From: Salinisphaera sp052044135 | GTDB lineage: Bacteria; Pseudomonadota; Gammaproteobacteria; Nevskiales; Salinisphaeraceae | NCBI RefSeq assembly: GCF_052044135.1 | Contig: NZ_JBQDYF010000001.1 | Span: 248,001-312,000, forward strand | Reading direction: 5' to 3' | DNA: 64,000 nt | The notes under the pieces: generated by a model | Databases searched by the model: none | What the model saw: the letters and a program-made list of their open reading frames with translations, nothing else | What the model was told of the DNA's origin: nothing | Program-made: the position numbers and the translations under genes | Shown: piece by piece, positions 48,023 to 56,032 of the stretch | How the letters are laid out: each line of letters opens with the position of its first letter | Position numbering within the stretch: position 1 is the first letter of the stretch

Positions 48023-48151
48023 GGAGAATACCGGGTAAAACCGCCCACGGTGCCCGTTCTCGTGATGCGGCGCATGTTTTGCGGCGCGAACACTTGTGGC
48101 GAGCGCGCTTATCATCAATGCTCGTGCGCGAATTATTTCGGAGTGTCCTCG

Positions 48152-48604
48152 ATGAGCGCGGATCTGCTTGAACGTCAACTCGCCAGCCTGCTGGATACCC
48201 GCGACTGGCTGACCAACGCGGCCCAGACGGTGGCGTTCATCCGTCAGCAGTTCGCCGACCTGAACTGGGTCGGCTTCTACCTCCAGCGTAGCGAGCGCAT
48301 GCTTGTGCTCGGGCCGTTCCAGGGCCTGCCGGCGTGCAACCCGATTCCTTTCGACCGCGGCGTGTGTGGCCGCGCCGCCCGGACCCGCGTGACGCAGCGC
48401 GTTGATGACGTGCACGCCTTTCCCGGACACATTGCCTGCGACGTCGCTTCGCGTTCCGAGCTTGTGGTGCCGGTTGTGGTCGGCGACGGGTTGTGGGGCG
48501 TGCTGGATATCGACAGCCCGCGCAGGCAACGGTTCGATGCCGCCGACCAGGCCGCTATCGAGAATCTCTGTCGCCGTTTCGTGGCCGCAAGCGATCTTGC
48601 CTGA
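48152..48604 (+). CDS. msrC: free methionine-(R)-sulfoxide reductase (GAF domain)
   Basis: 150 aa, single GAF domain. All three redox cysteines of fRMsr are present: LPACNPIPF, GRGVCGRAA-type RGVCG, and HIACD. The block DVHAFPGHIACDVASRSELVVPVV and GVLDIDSPRRQRFDAAD is near identical in spirit to E. coli MsrC. Reduces free Met-R-sulfoxide in the cytoplasm using thioredoxin. The ATG at 48152 gives standard length. Confidence 0.93.
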   Translation: MSADLLERQLASLLDTRDWLTNAAQTVAFIRQQFADLNWVGFYLQRSERMLVLGPFQGLPACNPIPFDRGVCGRAARTRVTQRVDDVHAFPGHIACDVASRSELVVPVVVGDGLWGVLDIDSPRRQRFDAADQAAIENLCRRFVAASDLA

Positions 48605-48696
48605 TCATGCCCGCCCCGCCGGTTGGCGGTTCGTGGCCGCCGCGGGGCTGGCGGGCCTTGCCAGGTTGACGGTGTCACTGAACAGTCGAGACCCCA

Positions 48697-49227
48697 ATGG
48701 GTATTCGTCGTTACCACAAGTTTGCGGTCGCATCCGCCACGGTCGCGTTGACGGCTGTGCCGCTGGTGGCCGGAGCCGCGCCATCGAGTCTGACCGCGCA
48801 GCAGTTCGTCACCAAGGCAGCGGCGACCAACAAGCTTGAGATCAAGCTCGGCAAGCTCGCGCAGCGCAAGAGCGAGAACCCGGATGTTCTCTCGTTCGCC
48901 AAAAAGATGGTGTCGGATCACACCACGCTCGAGCACAGGCTTGCCCGCGCGGCCGAGTCGGAGCATCTGAGGCTGCCGGACGGCCTGCCGCCGAAGTTGC
49001 AGCACAAATACCAGCAACTCGGCCAGCTTTCGGGCCGCCAGTTCAACAAGGCTTATGCCTGCTTTAACGTGAAAGGGCACGAGCAGGCCGTGGCGTTATT
49101 CAAAAACGAAAAGCGCAGCGACAACAATGCCGCGATCAGCAAACTGGCGGCCGGTGGCCTGCCGGTGATCCCGCATCATCTGTCCATGGCCAAGCACATG
49201 CAACGGGCTGTAACGACCAAATCCTGA
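48697..49227 (+). CDS. exported DUF4142 protein (ferritin-like helical bundle)
   Basis: 176 aa. Signal peptide about residues 1-27 (ending VAGAA). The mature part has the DUF4142 pattern: TAQQFVTKAAATNKLEIKLGKLAQRKSENPDVLSFAKKMVSDHTTLEHRL over two helices with alternating charged residues. Periplasmic, function unknown; relatives are often stress-associated. It ends 129 bp before the convergent FNT gene. Confidence 0.88.
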   Translation: MGIRRYHKFAVASATVALTAVPLVAGAAPSSLTAQQFVTKAAATNKLEIKLGKLAQRKSENPDVLSFAKKMVSDHTTLEHRLARAAESEHLRLPDGLPPKLQHKYQQLGQLSGRQFNKAYACFNVKGHEQAVALFKNEKRSDNNAAISKLAAGGLPVIPHHLSMAKHMQRAVTTKS

Positions 49228-49313
49228 TCGTCGGTTTCGGTTTCGGTTGTCGGGCGGGTCCGCCGTCGTCGCGGTCCCATGCCCATGCGGCGGGTGGTCC
49301 GGCTCGGTATCGG

Positions 49314-49341
49314 GGCAGCGGAGGGATGCCTCCGCTGCCCA
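49314..49341. terminator. strong hairpin between convergent genes
   Basis: Perfect 12-bp stem GGGCAGCGGAGG/CCTCCGCTGCCC with loop GATG, 15 bp past the FNT gene stop. No T-tract on either side, so it may work as a transcript end stabiliser rather than an intrinsic terminator. Confidence 0.5.
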
Positions 49342-49356
49342 TCCTGTTCGCAGGCC

Positions 49357-50142
49357 CTAGATCTCGCGCCGGACCTGACCATAGGCGAGCAGCGAGAACA
49401 GCACGGTGCCGCCCAGAACGTTGCCCAGCAGTGCCGGGGCGACAAAGCCCCACAGCCCGTCGACCACGCTCAGATGGCCGGCCAGGATCAGCAGCCACAC
49501 CTCCATCGAGCCGACCACCACGTGGGCGAAGCCGCCGAGCGCGATGACATAGGTCGGCAGCATGATCACCCAGATCTCGAAGCCGCGGGCGTTGGGCAGC
49601 ATCCACACCATGGCGGCTACGAAAAAGCCGGCCGGAATCGCGCGTAGCATATTGCCAATCCAGTCGTTGCCCAGCACCCCCTGGGCGGCGACCTCGTTGA
49701 AGGCATGCAACTGGTTCGGCGCATCGACGCCGGCCATATTCACGAACACGGCCGCGATGAATGTCCCCGCCATGTTGGCAACGAAGACCACGCTCCATAG
49801 CCGTGACGTGCAGTACAAGGCGCGCCAGGACGGCCTGGCCATCAGCGGTAGCACCACCGTGATCGTGTTTTCCGTGAACAGCTGCATGCGGCCGAGCACC
49901 ACCAGCACGAAGCCCACGCAATAGCCGATATCGGCGATGGGTGCGCGCCAGGGCGTGTCCGGCAGTTCCATATGCAGCAGGCCCTTGGCCACGACCGAGC
50001 TCGCCAGGGCGATCCCGGCGGCCACGCCAGACCACCACAGCGAGCCCAGTGGCCGCGCCATTTCCTGCTCGCCGTCGTAGCGCACGGCCTGGTAGACCGC
50101 CCGGGCAGACAGCCGGGTCTCGACGTTTCTTTGGTCGGACAT
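49357..50142 (-). CDS. formate/nitrite transporter (FNT) family channel
   Basis: 261 aa, six membrane helices. Resembles the YfdC branch: SLWWSGVAAGIALASSVVAKGLL, FVLVVLGRMQLFTENTITVVLPL, and HVVVGSMEVW with the central-pore region. Predicted to pass small anions in the inner membrane; substrate not fixed by sequence. N-terminus is polar and cytoplasmic. Confidence 0.88.
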   Translation of the reverse strand: MSDQRNVETRLSARAVYQAVRYDGEQEMARPLGSLWWSGVAAGIALASSVVAKGLLHMELPDTPWRAPIADIGYCVGFVLVVLGRMQLFTENTITVVLPLMARPSWRALYCTSRLWSVVFVANMAGTFIAAVFVNMAGVDAPNQLHAFNEVAAQGVLGNDWIGNMLRAIPAGFFVAAMVWMLPNARGFEIWVIMLPTYVIALGGFAHVVVGSMEVWLLILAGHLSVVDGLWGFVAPALLGNVLGGTVLFSLLAYGQVRREI

Positions 50143-50405
50143 GAGAAGGATGAGGGATAATCAATCGATGCCCTAGATTAGAGCCTGCGGTCGTTTCATA
50201 CGAGACCGTGTCGCTATCCTGGACAGAGCAAGGCCCCGAACGACGACGGCCAACTCGGAATCGCCCGTGCTCCAGTCGGTCGGATTAGCCGCAGGCGTCA
50301 TCCGACAGAACGCAGCCCGGTGGCCAATGGGCGCGCCGATTGTCGGGTCGTCGGGCGCTATCGGTGGACGCATGGCGTGCCGCACGCGCCATCACCGGCC
50401 CCGGT

Positions 50406-51449
50406 CTACATCGGCTCGCGCCGCGGCTGTTGCTGCGTGATGCAATGCACGCCGCCGCCGCGGGCGAATATCGCGCGGGCGTCCACGCCCACGACACGCC
50501 GGCCCGGGTAGAGCTCGGCCAGAATCGCGGCCGCCTCGGCATCCGCCGGGTCGTTGAAGGTGGGCACGATCACGGCGCCGTTGATCGGCAGATGATTGAT
50601 GTAGCTGTAATCGACGAAACCATGCGCATCGCACAGCGTTTCCGGCGCCGGCAGGCGGGCGATTCGCCAGCCCTTGCCGTCGGCCGTCGTGGCCCAGGCG
50701 AGTACGTCCATCGCCTGGCGGCAAATGGCATGATCCGGATGCGAGGCGTCGCGCTGGTCGTGCACGACCACGCAGTCCGGCGAGACGAGCGCTGCGACGA
50801 TATCCACATGCCCGAAGGTGCCGAACTGTTCGGCATCGCGATGCAGGCCGCGCGGCAGCCAGATCGGGTTGTCGGCCCCCAGCGTGCGCGCCATTTCAGC
50901 TTCCACCCGGGCCCGCGAGATGCCCGGGTTGCGGCGCGGATCGCGCTGGACGCTATCGGTGAGCAGTACCGTGCCGGCCCCATCCACGGCGATGCCGCCG
51001 CCTTCGTTGACCAGCCGCGAGTCGATGCGACGCGCGCCGGCGAGTTCGGCGATGGCCGCCGCCACCCGGTCGTCCTTGCCCCAGTGCGCCCAATCGCGTT
51101 CGCCCCAGCCATTGAAGCGCCAGTTCACCGCACCCAGCGCGCCGTCGTCGTCGAGCACGAAGCTCGGCCCGATGTCGCGCAGCCAGGCATCGTCCAGCGG
51201 CATCGTGACACGTTCGATCGCGGCCGATACATAACGCGGTGCGACTGTTTCATCGGCCGGGTCCACCAGCAGGGTGACGGGCTGGAATTCGGCGATGGCG
51301 TGGGCCACTGTGCACCAGGCGCGACGGGCCTCGTCCAGCGCCTCGGCGCTTTCGCCCGCCGTGGGCCCGGCCGGCGGGAAGCCCATCCACACCCGTTCCT
51401 GGGCCACGGTTTCGGCCGGCATGCGCCAGCCGGTCATCACATCGCTCAT
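50406..51449 (-). CDS. aguA: agmatine deiminase
   Basis: 347 aa, pentein fold. Hydrolyses agmatine to N-carbamoylputrescine and ammonia. Conserved blocks: MPLDDAWLRDIGPSFV, RLVNEGGGIAVDGAGTVLLTD, FGHVDIVAALV, and the catalytic Cys in ARGGGVHCITQQQPR. Its start overlaps the aguB stop (ATGA), so the two are coupled. With aguB it makes putrescine from arginine-derived agmatine. Confidence 0.96.
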   Translation of the reverse strand: MSDVMTGWRMPAETVAQERVWMGFPPAGPTAGESAEALDEARRAWCTVAHAIAEFQPVTLLVDPADETVAPRYVSAAIERVTMPLDDAWLRDIGPSFVLDDDGALGAVNWRFNGWGERDWAHWGKDDRVAAAIAELAGARRIDSRLVNEGGGIAVDGAGTVLLTDSVQRDPRRNPGISRARVEAEMARTLGADNPIWLPRGLHRDAEQFGTFGHVDIVAALVSPDCVVVHDQRDASHPDHAICRQAMDVLAWATTADGKGWRIARLPAPETLCDAHGFVDYSYINHLPINGAVIVPTFNDPADAEAAAILAELYPGRRVVGVDARAIFARGGGVHCITQQQPRREPM

Positions 51450-52426
51450 TTGAGATGGCTCTGGTCGGCGCCGCCCAGCGGCCGGTCAGGGTCGACCGGC
51501 GCCGTGAGCGCGCCATAAGTATCCGGCCGCCGCGTGGCCAGAAACGGGAATAACGTCAGCCAGTCGCGGCGTTGGTCCAGATCCAGATCGGCGACCAGAA
51601 TCGCCTCGGCATCGCGCGGTGCGGCCGCCAGCACCCGGCCGTACGGATCGGAGATGAACGAGCTGCCGTAGAAGGTGATGCGGCCTTCATTCCCGATGCG
51701 GTTGGGCGCGATCATGAACGTGCCGGAGGCGATGCCGTTGCCCACGATCACGTGGCGCCACAGCGGCTGGGTGTCGAAATCCGGGAAATCCGGCTCCGAA
51801 CCGATCGCCGAGGGGTAGGCCAGAATCTCGGCGCCGCCAAGCGAGTACGCCCGCGCGACTTCCGGGAACCACTCATCCCAGCAGGTCGGCAGGCCGATGG
51901 CCGCATCGCCGAGTGCCGCGTGGCGATACACCGGGTACGGATTGTCCGCCGGGCCTTCGCGGAAGTAGGTGTTCTCGAAATAGCCTTCGGTGAGCGGAAT
52001 ATGCAGCTTGTGGGTGGCGCCAATCAGCTCGCCCTCGGGCGAGACCAGAATCGCCGTGTTCAGCCCCAGTCCATCGGCGCCGTCGTCGCGCTGGTAGAGC
52101 GAGGCATGCACGGCGATGCCGTAGCGCCTGGCCGCCGCGCGGGCGAAAGCCATCGTCGGCCCGGTCTCCAGGTCCTCCGCGCCGTCGGCGGCGGTGCCGG
52201 TCGCGCGTTGATCGGCCGGGTAGCGCAGCAGCGTGATTTCGGGCAGGAAAACCGCCTTCGCGCCGGCCTCGGCCGCGCGGCCGATGGCTTCGTCCAGATG
52301 CTGGATCAGCGCCTCGCGGTCGGGCTGCCAGGCGTGCTGAATGAGCGCCACGCGCAGCGGCGCGCGATGCGACGGTTCCGCCCGGGCCAGTGAGGCGGGC
52401 GGGTTGTTGTTTTCGATCAGTTGCAT
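51446..52426 (-). CDS. aguB: N-carbamoylputrescine amidase
   Basis: 326 aa nitrilase-superfamily enzyme releasing putrescine, CO2 and NH3. Triad: Glu in AVFLPEITLLRYPAD, Lys in IGATHKLHIPL, Cys in IGLPTCWDEWFPEVARAY. About 25 residues precede the usual family start, but GGGAG 6 nt before ATG 52426 supports it. The start lies 10 nt inside the end of tetR, so tetR-aguB-aguA form one unit. Confidence 0.95.
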   Translation of the reverse strand: MQLIENNNPPASLARAEPSHRAPLRVALIQHAWQPDREALIQHLDEAIGRAAEAGAKAVFLPEITLLRYPADQRATGTAADGAEDLETGPTMAFARAAARRYGIAVHASLYQRDDGADGLGLNTAILVSPEGELIGATHKLHIPLTEGYFENTYFREGPADNPYPVYRHAALGDAAIGLPTCWDEWFPEVARAYSLGGAEILAYPSAIGSEPDFPDFDTQPLWRHVIVGNGIASGTFMIAPNRIGNEGRITFYGSSFISDPYGRVLAAAPRDAEAILVADLDLDQRRDWLTLFPFLATRRPDTYGALTAPVDPDRPLGGADQSHLK

Positions 52427-53025
52427 GGATTGCTCCCGGCGGGCGGGCCGCCGAATTGCTGAATCAGGGCACGGCGCAGCAGGCCGCGCGCCTCCTCGGT
52501 GGCAAGACGGCCGGTCAGCCAACGCTGGGACAAGCCATCCACCAGCGCGGTGGCGATCACGGCCTGGGCTTCGGCGGCTTCGCGATCGCATGGCGCGCCC
52601 TCGGGCGCGGTTTGCTCCAGTTCGTCGGCGATGCGCTGTTGCCAGTCGGCCGTGGTGGCGCGCAGGGGCGCGGCCAGGGTGTCGTCGAACACGGCCGAGG
52701 CGTTGATCTCGTGCCAGGCGGCGGCGTGGTCGCGTACGTCCGGCTCGTCCGCGATTTCGTCGACGAGATTGTCGATGAGCGCATCGCGCCCACTCACGCT
52801 CGCCTGGTTACGCCCGGCCGCGGCGGTGTCGTTCACATGAGCCAGCGTGGCCGCCAGCAGGCCGTCGCGATCGGCGAAATGATAATAGAGCAGGCCGGAC
52901 GACACGCCCGCCTCGCGGCCCACATCCGCCATGCGCAGCCCGCGCACACCGCGCCGCGCCACGCAGCGCACGGCGGCCGCCACGATGCGGGTGCGGGTTT
53001 CGTCGCTGTCGTTCTTGCGGGCCAT
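52417..53025 (-). CDS. TetR-family regulator of the agmatine operon
   Basis: 202 aa. N-terminal helix-turn-helix DETRTRIVAAAVRCVARRGVRGLRMADVGREAGVSSGLLYYHFADRDGLL; the rest is the variable ligand domain. First gene of tetR-aguB-aguA, so it probably senses agmatine or a product, comparable to AguR in pseudomonads but not identifiable as an orthologue from motifs. A perfect palindrome overlaps its own promoter, implying autorepression. The same site also overlaps the poxB promoter. Confidence 0.88.
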   Translation of the reverse strand: MARKNDSDETRTRIVAAAVRCVARRGVRGLRMADVGREAGVSSGLLYYHFADRDGLLAATLAHVNDTAAAGRNQASVSGRDALIDNLVDEIADEPDVRDHAAAWHEINASAVFDDTLAAPLRATTADWQQRIADELEQTAPEGAPCDREAAEAQAVIATALVDGLSQRWLTGRLATEEARGLLRRALIQQFGGPPAGSNPCN

Positions 53026-53078
53026 GACTCGTCGAATCTGCGGTTGCTCGAGCCGAGAGCGGCTCACTTACAGACTCG

Positions 53079-53127
53079 ATTATTATCCTGACTGAATATT
53101 CAGTCAAATTATTTTCGAGGCTATCAT
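53079..53127. promoter_or_regulatory. shared operator and divergent promoters of tetR-agu and poxB
   Basis: Perfect 18-bp palindrome TGACTGAATATTCAGTCA (53089-53106). Minus-strand promoter: -35 TTGACT (53107-53102), 17-bp spacer, -10 AATAAT (53084-53079). Plus-strand promoter: TTCAGT (53099-53104), 17 bp, TATCAT (53122-53127). Both -35 boxes lie in the palindrome, so a bound TetR dimer would block both directions. Confidence 0.75.
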
Positions 53128-53207
53128 TCGACCCGGGTGATCGGTGTAGGATGAAGCCAATCATTCAGGCTGCGGCTTTTGTGCGCAGCGCCCAACGGGA
53201 TTTATTG

Positions 53208-54935
53208 ATGGCCAGGAACACAATCGCCGATGTGCTTGCCGACCTGCTCATCCAGGCTGGCGTACAGAATGTCTGGGGCTTGCCGGGCGATTCGCTCAAC
53301 GGCTTCACCGAAGCGCTGCGCCAGCGCGAGGCGATCCGCTGGATCGGTGTACGCCACGAGGAAGTCGCGGCCCTCGCCGCCGCCGGCGAGGGCGATGCCC
53401 ACGGCGGGCTGGCGGTGTGCGCCGGCTCCTGCGGGCCGGGCAACCTGCATCTCATCAACGGCCTGTTCGAAGCCCAGCGCGCCCATGTGCCGATGCTCGC
53501 CATCGCCGCCCAGATCCCGTCCTCCGAAATCGGGCTCGGTTACTTCCAGGAGACCCACCCGCAGAATCTTTTCCGCGAATGCAGCGACTACTGCGAACTG
53601 GTCTCCAACCCGGCCCAGATACCGCAGGTGCTGGAAGCGGCGATGAACAGCGCGATCGTGAATCGCTCCGTATCGGTGATCGTGCTGCCGGGCGACGTGG
53701 CCTTGTCCGAGGCGCCCCCGCATTCCCTGCGCTGGCAGCCGCCCGTGCGCCCGACCGTGGTGCCCCCGGTCGAGGCGCTGGACGTGCTGGCCGGGCATAT
53801 CAACGACGCGACCAAGATCACCATCCTCGGCGGCTATGGCTGCGAGGGTTATCACGACGAGGTGCTGGCGCTGGCCGAACGCCTCAAGGCGCCGATCGTG
53901 CATGCGCTGCGCGGCAAGCAATCGCTGGAATACGATAACCCCTATGACGTCGGCATGACCGGGCTGATCGGGTTCTCCTCCGGCTACCACGCCATGCGCG
54001 AATGCGATCTGCTCATCATGCTGGGCACGAACTTCCCGTATCGCGAGTTCTTTCCCGAACACGGCAATATCGTGCAGATCGATATCCGCGGCGTGCACCT
54101 CGGCCGGCGCTCGCCGCTTACCATGGGCCTGGTCGGCGATATCGGCTCCACGCTCGCCGCGCTCATCCCCAAGCTCGAGGAAAACAGCAGCACCAAATTC
54201 CTCGACGCCTGCCAGTCGCACTACAAGAAAGCCCGCGAGAATCTCGACGACCTGGCCACCCCGCGCGAGCGCGACGCACCGCTACACCCGCAATACCTCA
54301 CCGCCCGTGTCTCCGCACTCGCGCACGACGATGCCGTATTCACCGCCGACGTCGGCACACCCACCGCCTGGGCTGCCCGCTATATCCGCATGACCCGCGA
54401 ACGCCGACTCACCGGCAGCTTCATGCACGGCTCCATGGCCGTCGCCGTACCCGCCGCCCTCGGCTGGCAGGTCGCCTACCCGGAACGCCAGGTCGTGGCC
54501 CTGGCCGGCGACGGCGGCGTCACCATGCTCATGGGCGATCTGATCACGCTCGCGGCCGAAAAACTGCCGGTGAAAGTCATCGTCTACAACAACGAAACGC
54601 TCGGCTTCGTCGCCATGGAGATGAAAGCGGCCGGTTATGTCGATTCCACCACCGATATTCCGCGGGTGGACTTCGCCAAGCTCGCCGAATCGCTCGGCAT
54701 CCGCGGCATCCAGGTCACCGCCTCCGCTGATCTCGACGAAGCGCTCAAGCAGGCCTTCGAGCACGACGGCCCGGTGGTGGTCGACGTGCGTACCGCCAAG
54801 CAGGAACTGTCCATGCCGCCGAAGATCGAGGCCAAGCAGGCACGCGGCTTTTCGCTCTACATGCTGCGGGCGGTGATGAGCGGGCGCGGGGATGAAGTCG
54901 TGGATCTGGGCAAGACGAACTGGTGGGGGCGGTAG
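53208..54935 (+). CDS. poxB: thiamine-dependent pyruvate oxidase (PoxB-like pyruvate:quinone oxidoreductase)
   Basis: 575 aa, the PoxB length. N-terminal TPP-activating Glu in VRHEEVAALAAAGEG, central FAD-binding domain, C-terminal TPP motif GDGGVTMLMGDLITLAAEKLPVKVIVYNNETLGF. Ends SGRGDEVVDLGKTNWWGR, close to the E. coli PoxB tail that docks on the membrane. Decarboxylates pyruvate to acetate and feeds electrons to ubiquinone. The frame is open to 53151, but ATG 53208 gives family length with GGGA 8 nt upstream. Its promoter overlaps the TetR operator. Confidence 0.9.
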   Translation: MARNTIADVLADLLIQAGVQNVWGLPGDSLNGFTEALRQREAIRWIGVRHEEVAALAAAGEGDAHGGLAVCAGSCGPGNLHLINGLFEAQRAHVPMLAIAAQIPSSEIGLGYFQETHPQNLFRECSDYCELVSNPAQIPQVLEAAMNSAIVNRSVSVIVLPGDVALSEAPPHSLRWQPPVRPTVVPPVEALDVLAGHINDATKITILGGYGCEGYHDEVLALAERLKAPIVHALRGKQSLEYDNPYDVGMTGLIGFSSGYHAMRECDLLIMLGTNFPYREFFPEHGNIVQIDIRGVHLGRRSPLTMGLVGDIGSTLAALIPKLEENSSTKFLDACQSHYKKARENLDDLATPRERDAPLHPQYLTARVSALAHDDAVFTADVGTPTAWAARYIRMTRERRLTGSFMHGSMAVAVPAALGWQVAYPERQVVALAGDGGVTMLMGDLITLAAEKLPVKVIVYNNETLGFVAMEMKAAGYVDSTTDIPRVDFAKLAESLGIRGIQVTASADLDEALKQAFEHDGPVVVDVRTAKQELSMPPKIEAKQARGFSLYMLRAVMSGRGDEVVDLGKTNWWGR

Positions 54936-55013
54936 CCTGAGGTTATGGTGAACGGGCGACCGGTCTTACGTCCGCCTGTTGCGCGGCGTTGGGCCGTGTA
55001 CGACATATCGGCA

Positions 55014-55019
55014 TATAAT
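55014..55019 (+). promoter_or_regulatory. -10 box just before the antitoxin start
   Basis: Exact TATAAT ending 7 nt before ATG 55027, with TTGGGC at 54989-54994 as a weak -35 (19-bp spacer). Transcription would begin at or next to the A of the ATG, so the message would be leaderless. No ribosome site precedes the ATG. Confidence 0.5.
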
Positions 55020-55026
55020 TTATGGC

Positions 55027-55266
55027 ATGACACCGTTGAACACGACTGAATCCATCGAACGGGAAATGCTCCGTCTCGGCCCCGAGGCGCGTGCACGGCT
55101 CGTGCATTCGCTTGTCAAGAGCTTGGGCAATCTTTCGGCAGCGGAGCTCGAGAGGTTGTGGCTCGACGAAGCCGAGCGGCGTGACACCGAGCTGGACTCA
55201 GGTTCAGTAGCGGCTGTACCCGGCGACGAGGCAATTGCCCGGATTCGAAGCCGACACGGCTTATAG
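55027..55266 (+). CDS. orphan addiction-module antitoxin (RelB-like stabilisation protein)
   Basis: 79 aa. Pattern SIEREMLRLGPEARARLVHSLVKSL, then LERLWLDEAERRDTELDSGSV and PGDEAIARIRSRH is typical of the putative addiction-module component family (TIGR02574-like), normally followed at once by a RelE/ParE toxin. Here the next 330 bp hold no toxin in any frame that I can recognise, so the partner seems lost. It is the left member of the low-GC accessory island. Confidence 0.75.
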   Translation: MTPLNTTESIEREMLRLGPEARARLVHSLVKSLGNLSAAELERLWLDEAERRDTELDSGSVAAVPGDEAIARIRSRHGL

Positions 55267-55596
55267 GCGCCAGCTGTTTTACTGCGTCAGCGTCAGCGAC
55301 CGCTACAAAAACACGTTCAACAGGCCGCTACAGTTGGCTTTTCCAAGCGCTGTCCCGCTTCCGCCTCCCTCCGCAGCCCTCTTGGTTCGAGCGATTACCA
55401 AGCTTTACCGATAAAGCGGTGGAGCTCGCGAGCGCGACCAGGGCGGCTGCGCCGCCGCTTGGTGCGCCTCGTCTGGCTTACAAAACCAAGCTTTCACAAT
55501 GGGATAGCCCGCGGTCAACCCGCCGAATCCGCATTTGGCTTCACGAGCCAACTAAATCGCGATAACGTCGATCCATGCCAAGGCGAGGGGGCGCCG
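55267..55596. other. gene-free DNA where a toxin gene would be expected
   Basis: About 330 bp without a supported ORF. I checked the frames directly after the antitoxin stop for RelE/ParE-like sequence and found none. Confidence 0.35.
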
Positions 55597-55959
55597 ATGG
55601 AAACTCGACTGCATCTCAAGCCCGGCCAGAACGGAACCAAGCAATGGGTCCAGAAGTACGGCGAGCGGCTGGTTTGTGTGCGATACCGCTACGACAGCGA
55701 TACCGGGCAACGCCACAAAACCGTCGAACTGATCGAGGAAACGGTGCCGTGGCGGCCGGCGAATAGCCGCGAACAGCATCTAATGCAGCGGGCGGCCGAC
55801 GAGCCCGTCCTCCTGAAAATCGAATACGAGGAGCGCGAACTCCGCGAGCAAGTAAGACGAGCCGGTGGCCGCTGGCAACCGGCCGAGCGCGCCTGGGTTG
55901 TGGCTTACGGCGTGGCCGCCGGCCTCAATCTGCTGGAGCGAATCGTTGGAGATATATAG
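55597..55959 (+). CDS. conserved 120-aa protein of accessory regions, unknown function
   Basis: Begins METRLHLKPGQNGTKQWVQKYGERLVCVRYRYDSDTGQRHKTVELIEE, a pattern I recall from short proteins scattered in integrated elements of beta- and gammaproteobacteria. The second half (VLLKIEYEERELREQVRRAGGRWQPAERAWVVAYGVAAGLNL) resembles a small DNA- or metabolite-binding fold with RWQPAERAW. GAGGGG lies 6 nt before the ATG. It ends 73 bp before the TIR-ATPase gene, with an AT-rich promoter-like gap between. Confidence 0.7.
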   Translation: METRLHLKPGQNGTKQWVQKYGERLVCVRYRYDSDTGQRHKTVELIEETVPWRPANSREQHLMQRAADEPVLLKIEYEERELREQVRRAGGRWQPAERAWVVAYGVAAGLNLLERIVGDI

Positions 55960-56032
55960 ATATGGATGGCGGTATATATAGTATTAGATATATTTCGCCC
56001 ACTTGGCGTTATACATCTATGGAGAATCAAGC

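Noticed and set aside
48023..48529. N-terminal extension of the BCCT transporter to 48529
   Set aside because: It would be antisense to msrC and adds 169 hydrophilic residues not found in the family.
54979..55026. Upstream start (54979) for the antitoxin
   Set aside because: The extension would run through the TATAAT box and its residues (MRGVGPCTTYRHIIYG) do not fit the family start.
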